Part shown: piece by piece, positions 60,161 to 64,000 of the stretch
Numbering within the stretch: position 1 is the first letter of the stretch
How the letters are laid out: each line of letters starts with the position of its first letter
Assembly (NCBI RefSeq): GCF_011745145.1
Contig: NZ_CP050191.1
Span: forward strand, 6,030,473-6,094,472
Length of the DNA: 64,000 nucleotides
Direction of reading: 5' to 3'
Source: Mycobacterium sp. DL440
GTDB taxonomy: Bacteria; Actinomycetota; Actinomycetes; Mycobacteriales; Mycobacteriaceae
Program-made: the position numbers and the translations under genes
Notes under the pieces: generated by a model
Databases searched by the model: none
What the model was told of the DNA's origin: nothing
What the model saw: only the letters and a program-made list of their open reading frames with translations

Positions 60161-61864
60161 CTACTTCCCCGCGGCGTCGCGTGCAGCGACGTAGCCGTAG
60201 ACGAGGCCCTGCGCGATGGTCGCGCCGGCACCCGGGTAGGTGCTGCCAAATGCGTTGGCCGCGGTGTTGCCGATGGCATACAGCCCGTCGATGACGGTGC
60301 CGTCTTCACGCAGCACGCGGGCGTGGTCGTCAGCGCGGAGGCCGCCGCAGGTGCCTAGATCGCTGAGCACCATCTTGACCGCATAGAACGGTCCGTTGAC
60401 CAGTGGGCGCAGGTTCGGGCTGGGGGTGATCGTGGGATCACCGTAGTAACGGTCATAGGCGCTGCGACCCCGATCGAAGTCGGGATCCTCGCCGGCAGAG
60501 GCATTCTCGTTGAAGCGCGCTGCGCTGGCAGTGAAGCTGTCTGCCGGCACTTGCATCTTGGTCGCAAGCTCCTTGAAACTGCCTGCCCGGACGGCGATTC
60601 CGGCGTCATACCAGGCCTGTGGGATGGGCATGCGCGGGAACAGCTCTGCGGCGAAGAGGTAGCTGTTGCGGTACTGCTGGTCGAAGACGATCCACATGCT
60701 TTCCACCGGGGTACCAACATCTTCGAGATGCAGCACGCGTTGGCCGAAGCTCATGTAGTCGGCTGATTCGTTGGCGAATCGCTGACCGTCCTGATTGACG
60801 ATGAAGGACCCCGGCAGCGATCGCTCAGCCAACATCACCGCAGGGGCCGCTCCCGGCAGCGGCGCTACGGCGGGGAACCACCACGATTGGTCCATCAACG
60901 CGATGTCGGCTCCAACATCCTGACCGATCCGAATGGCGTCACCTGTGTTGGATTCCGCACCCAGGCTGAGATTGCTGCCGAGGGATTCGGATTGGAACTT
61001 CCAGCGCATGTCCATGTCGTGATCGAAGCCGCCGGCGGCGAGCACAACACCGCGTCGGGCGGTGACGGTGAAGCTCTTTTCTCCGTGCGTGACAACGGCC
61101 CCGGTGACTCGGTCACCGTCGGCGACGAGTTGGGTGAGTGACGTATCGAGCCAGATCGGGATCCCGGCGCGAATTGCCCCGGCGAACAATCCGGCGGCCA
61201 GTGCCTGACCCCCTGCGGCGTAACGCCTTCCGAGCGCCAGACCGCCAACTCCCTGCGCGAGTCGTTTGACGACGGTGGGCAGTCCCTTGCGTGGCACCCG
61301 GCTCATCAAGTTCAACCAGCGGTAGTCAGCACCGGTAGTCGGCATCGGGATCTTGACCTCCATGACCCCGGGCCGCAGGTCAGGTAGGTATTCGCCAAGG
61401 ATCGCGGTGTTGAGCGGGCGGCATTCGCACGTCCGTCCGGCCGCCGATCCGCCCGGCGCCTCGGGGTGATAGTCGGAGTATTCCTTCGCCCAGAACAGTT
61501 TCATCGGCGTGGTGCGGCGCAACATGTCGACCGTCGCCGGCAGGTTGTCCAAATATGCGGCGGAACGTTCCTGCGGCGCCGAATCCGCGACTACTGCATC
61601 CAAATAGGTGTGGGCCCGATGCGCGGGATCGTTGCCGCCACATTCCTCGATCACCGGGCTGGCAGGCAGCCACAGGGCGCCACCGGATCGAGCCGTCGAA
61701 CCGCCCACGTAGGAGGACTTCTCGACGACGAGTACCGACAAGCCCTGCTCGTGGGCTGCCAGTGCGGCGGCGAGTCCGGTACCGGACCCGATGATGAGAA
61801 GGTCTACTTCCGCGTCGTCAACGGTCAATCCGGCGGGAATGGTCTTGTGGCTGGTGGCGGTCAC
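60161..61864 (-). CDS. kstD: 3-Ketosteroid delta1-dehydrogenase-like flavoprotein
   Basis: The 567-residue FAD enzyme of the fumarate-reductase/KstD family has LLIIGSGTGLAAALAAHEQGLSVLVVEK (FAD), YVGGSTARSGGALWLPAS, GVVLAAGGFDHD, and the C-terminal GNTAANAFGSTYPGAGATIAQGLVYGYVAAR. The Y-P-G-A-G is the usual KstD end. KstD introduces the 1,2 double bond in ring A of 3-ketosteroids. Together with the divergent Rieske oxygenase it would open the steroid nucleus. It starts at GTG 61864. Other FAD dehydrogenases of this family are possible. Confidence 0.87.
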   Translation of the reverse strand: MTATSHKTIPAGLTVDDAEVDLLIIGSGTGLAAALAAHEQGLSVLVVEKSSYVGGSTARSGGALWLPASPVIEECGGNDPAHRAHTYLDAVVADSAPQERSAAYLDNLPATVDMLRRTTPMKLFWAKEYSDYHPEAPGGSAAGRTCECRPLNTAILGEYLPDLRPGVMEVKIPMPTTGADYRWLNLMSRVPRKGLPTVVKRLAQGVGGLALGRRYAAGGQALAAGLFAGAIRAGIPIWLDTSLTQLVADGDRVTGAVVTHGEKSFTVTARRGVVLAAGGFDHDMDMRWKFQSESLGSNLSLGAESNTGDAIRIGQDVGADIALMDQSWWFPAVAPLPGAAPAVMLAERSLPGSFIVNQDGQRFANESADYMSFGQRVLHLEDVGTPVESMWIVFDQQYRNSYLFAAELFPRMPIPQAWYDAGIAVRAGSFKELATKMQVPADSFTASAARFNENASAGEDPDFDRGRSAYDRYYGDPTITPSPNLRPLVNGPFYAVKMVLSDLGTCGGLRADDHARVLREDGTVIDGLYAIGNTAANAFGSTYPGAGATIAQGLVYGYVAARDAAGK

Positions 61865-62007
61865 GGTCGTCGACGATAGGGCGGCGACCGGCGATGTTGA
61901 TTCTGATGTCCTGTTCAGTGGACCACCGACCTTCCCGTCGACCCGTACTCGCAGTTCAATGGGGCATACAGCCCAGAAAATCCATTGATCGAAGGACGGA
62001 CCGCAAC

Positions 62008-63153
62008 ATGACGACGCACTCAGATGCCGACGAAATTCGGTTGATCGAGGCCGGTTCGGTACCCACCAGATTCGCCCGCGGTTGGCATTGTGTGGGGCTG
62101 ATCCGTGATTTCGGTGATGGAGAACCGCATCAGATCAACGCTTTCGGGCAGAAGCTGGTGGTGTTCCGCGGCGAGGACGGCGCCACCAACGTGCTTGACG
62201 GGTACTGCCGGCATATGGGCGGCGATCTGTCGCAGGGCACGGTCAAGGGCAACGAGATCGCGTGTCCGTTCCATGACTGGCGTTGGGGTGGAGATGGCCG
62301 GTGCAAGATGGTGCCGTACAGCAAGCGCACTCCGCGGTTGGCGCGTACTGCAGCGTGGCCCACGCTGGAACAGGACGGCATGCTGTTCGTCTGGAATGAC
62401 CCCGAGCGCAAAGCGCCGCCGACGGACGTCACGATTCCTCGCATCGAGGGTGCCACCAGCGACGCCTGGACCGATTGGCACTGGTACACCACCGTGGTCA
62501 ACACCAACTGTCGCGAGATCATCGACAACGTGGTCGACATGGCCCACTTCTTCTACATCCATGGATCACTTCCGACTCACTTCAAGAACATCTTCGAAGG
62601 CCATGTCGCGACCCAGTACATGAAGAGCGCCGGTCGGCCCGACGTTGGAGATCCAGAGGGCGCCAAGCTGCTTGGCACGACGTCGCTCGCGTCGTACCAC
62701 GGACCCTCATTCATGATTGACGATCTGACCTACCACTACCAGGAATTTGATCAGCGAACCGTGCTGATCAACTGCCACTATCCGATCGACGCCAATTCCT
62801 TTGTGCTCCAGTACGGCATCGTGGTCGAGAAGAATGCCGCCATGCCCGAAGAACTTGCCATGGAGACCGCTATCGCGCTCGGCGACTTCGTCAAGATGGG
62901 GTTCGAACAGGACGTCGAGATCTGGCGCAACAAGACCCGGATCGACAATCCGCTTCTGGTCGAGGAAGACGGGCCGGTGTATCAGCTGAGGCGTTGGTAT
63001 GAGCAGTTCTACGTCGATGTGGCTGAAGTCTCGCCGGACATGGTGGACCGCTTTGAGTTTGAGCTCGATACCACCCGACCGACCGAGGCGTGGATGAAGG
63101 AAGTGGAGGCCAATCTGGCTGCCCGCACCGCCGCACCCGGGCCGGTGGGATGA
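62008..63153 (+). CDS. kshA: Rieske oxygenase, 3-ketosteroid 9alpha-hydroxylase (KshA) type
   Basis: The 381-residue terminal oxygenase has Rieske ligands Cys67-x-His69 (GYCRHMGG) and Cys86-x2-His89 (CPFHDWRWGG). The mononuclear iron site is in NVVDMAHFFYIH (His180 and His185). KshA hydroxylates C9 of 3-ketosteroids; with KstD action this breaks ring B. It needs a reductase (KshB), not present here. The ATG at 62008 has GAAGGACGG upstream. The stop overlaps the small Cys-rich gene (ATGA). It is one of several KshA paralogues typical of mycobacteria (established), so the exact substrate is uncertain. Confidence 0.9.
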   Translation: MTTHSDADEIRLIEAGSVPTRFARGWHCVGLIRDFGDGEPHQINAFGQKLVVFRGEDGATNVLDGYCRHMGGDLSQGTVKGNEIACPFHDWRWGGDGRCKMVPYSKRTPRLARTAAWPTLEQDGMLFVWNDPERKAPPTDVTIPRIEGATSDAWTDWHWYTTVVNTNCREIIDNVVDMAHFFYIHGSLPTHFKNIFEGHVATQYMKSAGRPDVGDPEGAKLLGTTSLASYHGPSFMIDDLTYHYQEFDQRTVLINCHYPIDANSFVLQYGIVVEKNAAMPEELAMETAIALGDFVKMGFEQDVEIWRNKTRIDNPLLVEEDGPVYQLRRWYEQFYVDVAEVSPDMVDRFEFELDTTRPTEAWMKEVEANLAARTAAPGPVG

Positions 63154-63434
63154 CGATGACTGTCCGCCCGGACAATCGTCTCGACGACGCACCGATGGCG
63201 CCCGTGATGTGCGGGCGCTGCGGTGCCGGCGTGCAGGTACGCAAAAGCAGCTGGAACCAGACCAGCGTTCAATGGAACGGCACTGCGTTGAGTCGTTGCG
63301 AGGAGCGCTGTACAGCAGCCCAGTTGGCTGGGAACGGTGGACGCGGGTTGTTTCTCGCCTGCTCGGCCTTGGGCGAGTCCATCGTCGATGCGGTGGGTTC
63401 CGGAGCGCTCCGCGTGGTCGATGAGAAGTCGTGA
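63150..63434 (+). CDS. Small Cys-rich protein coupled to the Rieske oxygenase
   Basis: The 94 residues contain M-C-G-R-C-G (CxxC) near residue 21, followed by a segment rich in Gln, Trp and Ser and two more Cys (SRCEERC). This is a zinc-ribbon or iron-sulfur-like arrangement. The ATG at 63150 overlaps the oxygenase stop. It could be an accessory or electron-transfer protein for the oxygenase. I do not know a named family, and the second half is Gly/Ala-rich. Confidence 0.75.
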   Translation: MTMTVRPDNRLDDAPMAPVMCGRCGAGVQVRKSSWNQTSVQWNGTALSRCEERCTAAQLAGNGGRGLFLACSALGESIVDAVGSGALRVVDEKS

Positions 63435-63450
63435 CGTTCGGGAACCGTCA
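63432..63450. terminator. Weak hairpin between convergent Cys-rich and TetR genes
   Basis: TGACGTTC and GAACCGTCA pair with one bulged base around a GG loop, immediately after the Cys-rich gene stop. There is no U-tract. It is the only dyad in the 17-nt gap. Confidence 0.35.
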
Positions 63451-63451
63451 A

Positions 63452-63988
63452 CTATTTCTTCAGGAGGCTGACGGTACGGGTGAGTCGTTCTGACAGTTCC
63501 GTAAGAGCGATGCGCCGCTGAGCGAATGCGGCGACATTGGACATCCAGACGTCAGAGAGCACTTCGGCAGCTCCGATTTCCCGCGGCGGCGATGTGGCGC
63601 CGCCGGCGGCCTCGATGAAGATCCGGACCGTCTGCCGGCGGACCAGGTCAGCCTGGGTCGCAGCGGTGCCGTCGGCGTACAGATAAGGGCGAATCATGGC
63701 CTCGGCAAACTGCGGTGAGGAGCAGAGCCTGCCGGTGAGCGCCAGGGAGACGTGCAGCAAACGCTGAAACGGATCTGTATCGCTTGTACCGCAACGATAC
63801 TCAGTCTCGAAATCCCACAGCCATTCATAGAAACATGCGAGCAGCAGGTCGTCCTTCGATGGGAAATATTGGTACACAGTGCTGGCCGACATGCCTGCCG
63901 TCGCGGCAACTGAACGGATCTGGCATGCATCGTAGCCCCGGAGGGCCAGTGACATCGCGGCGCGGACGATCCGCTCACGACGGGCCAT
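63452..63988 (-). CDS. TetR-family regulator, KstR-like
   Basis: There are 178 residues from the last in-frame ATG, but the frame remains open to the window edge, so the N-terminus may be incomplete. The helix-turn-helix is SVAATAGMSASTVYQYFPSKDDLLLACF. The ligand domain reads DPFQRLLHVSLALTGRLCSSPQFAEAMIRPYLYADGTAA ... EVLSDVWMSNVAAF, which closely parallels KstR, the sterol-catabolism repressor, as I remember its sequence (FQRL.., TEAMTRAYVFAD, VISDVWLSNLLAW). It probably controls the neighbouring steroid genes. Confidence 0.9.
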   Translation of the reverse strand: MARRERIVRAAMSLALRGYDACQIRSVAATAGMSASTVYQYFPSKDDLLLACFYEWLWDFETEYRCGTSDTDPFQRLLHVSLALTGRLCSSPQFAEAMIRPYLYADGTAATQADLVRRQTVRIFIEAAGGATSPPREIGAAEVLSDVWMSNVAAFAQRRIALTELSERLTRTVSLLKK

Positions 63989-64000
63989 TCGGCCGGCTGT

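Overview
The window is GC-rich, densely packed chromosomal DNA from a mycobacterium. It is most likely a rapid grower of the Mycolicibacterium type. The assignment rests on gene order: two long stretches match conserved M. tuberculosis neighbourhoods as I remember them, namely Rv0383c / Rv0380c / Rv0365c / dedA / fba / Rv0361-Rv0356c, and purT / Rv0390 / metZ / Rv0406c / fgd1 / pta / ackA / pknG / glnH / glnX / mutT3 / thiE-thiO-thiS-thiG / lpqL. Lineage-specific modules are inserted between these blocks. GTG starts are common, and many genes are joined by 4-nt stop/start overlaps (ATGA or GTGA).

Layout. 1-4.1 kb: end of an unidentified gene, an SDR, a lipoprotein, a SpoU-type RNA methylase and a GH76-like protein. 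4.1-7.6 kb: a GntR regulator with a perfect palindrome upstream, a small exported protein, and an XdhC plus F420-type oxidoreductase pair. 7.6-16.4 kb: dedA, fba, a CHAP-domain protein, Rv0361/0360/0359/0358 homologues with a CDF cation exporter inserted among them, purA, a hotdog protein and a membrane protein. 16.4-22.7 kb: a LexA/SOS box over an 18-codon ORF, then a leftward five-gene chain (CPA1 antiporter, MMPL, alpha/beta hydrolase, P450, ferredoxin) divergent from a UBP-type zinc-finger gene. 22.7-31.3 kb: purT, a small membrane protein, rhodanese, metZ, SDR, methyltransferase, GNAT, luciferase-like oxidoreductase and MBL hydrolase. 31.4-39.5 kb: fgd1, an inserted GntR / APC permease / class III aminotransferase module, then pta-ackA. 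39.5-44.1 kb: the glnX-glnH-pknG operon (leftward). 44.1-48.3 kb: mutT3, thiE, a TPP riboswitch and thiO-thiS-thiG plus an SGNH hydrolase. 48.4-50.7 kb: an orphan WXG100 pair and an ABC exporter. 50.7-54.7 kb: an SPFH protein, an odd 337-nt gap and two tandem M28 lipoprotein peptidases. 54.7-57.3 kb: a type III PKS / ICMT-like methyltransferase / FAD monooxygenase operon of the Srs or polyketide-quinone type. 57.3-58.6 kb: an NCS2 permease. 58.6-64 kb: a steroid-degradation patch (hotdog thioesterase, PadR, KstD, KshA-type Rieske oxygenase, small Cys-rich partner, KstR-like TetR).

Most of the core is ordinary metabolism and signalling. The parts I find least explained are the antiporter-MMPL-hydrolase-P450-ferredoxin chain with its ubiquitin-type zinc finger, the SOS-controlled micro-ORF, the orphan Esx pair, the 337-nt gap with a 17-bp inverted repeat and a tRNA-like T-arm, and the operator-promoter of the CDF exporter.
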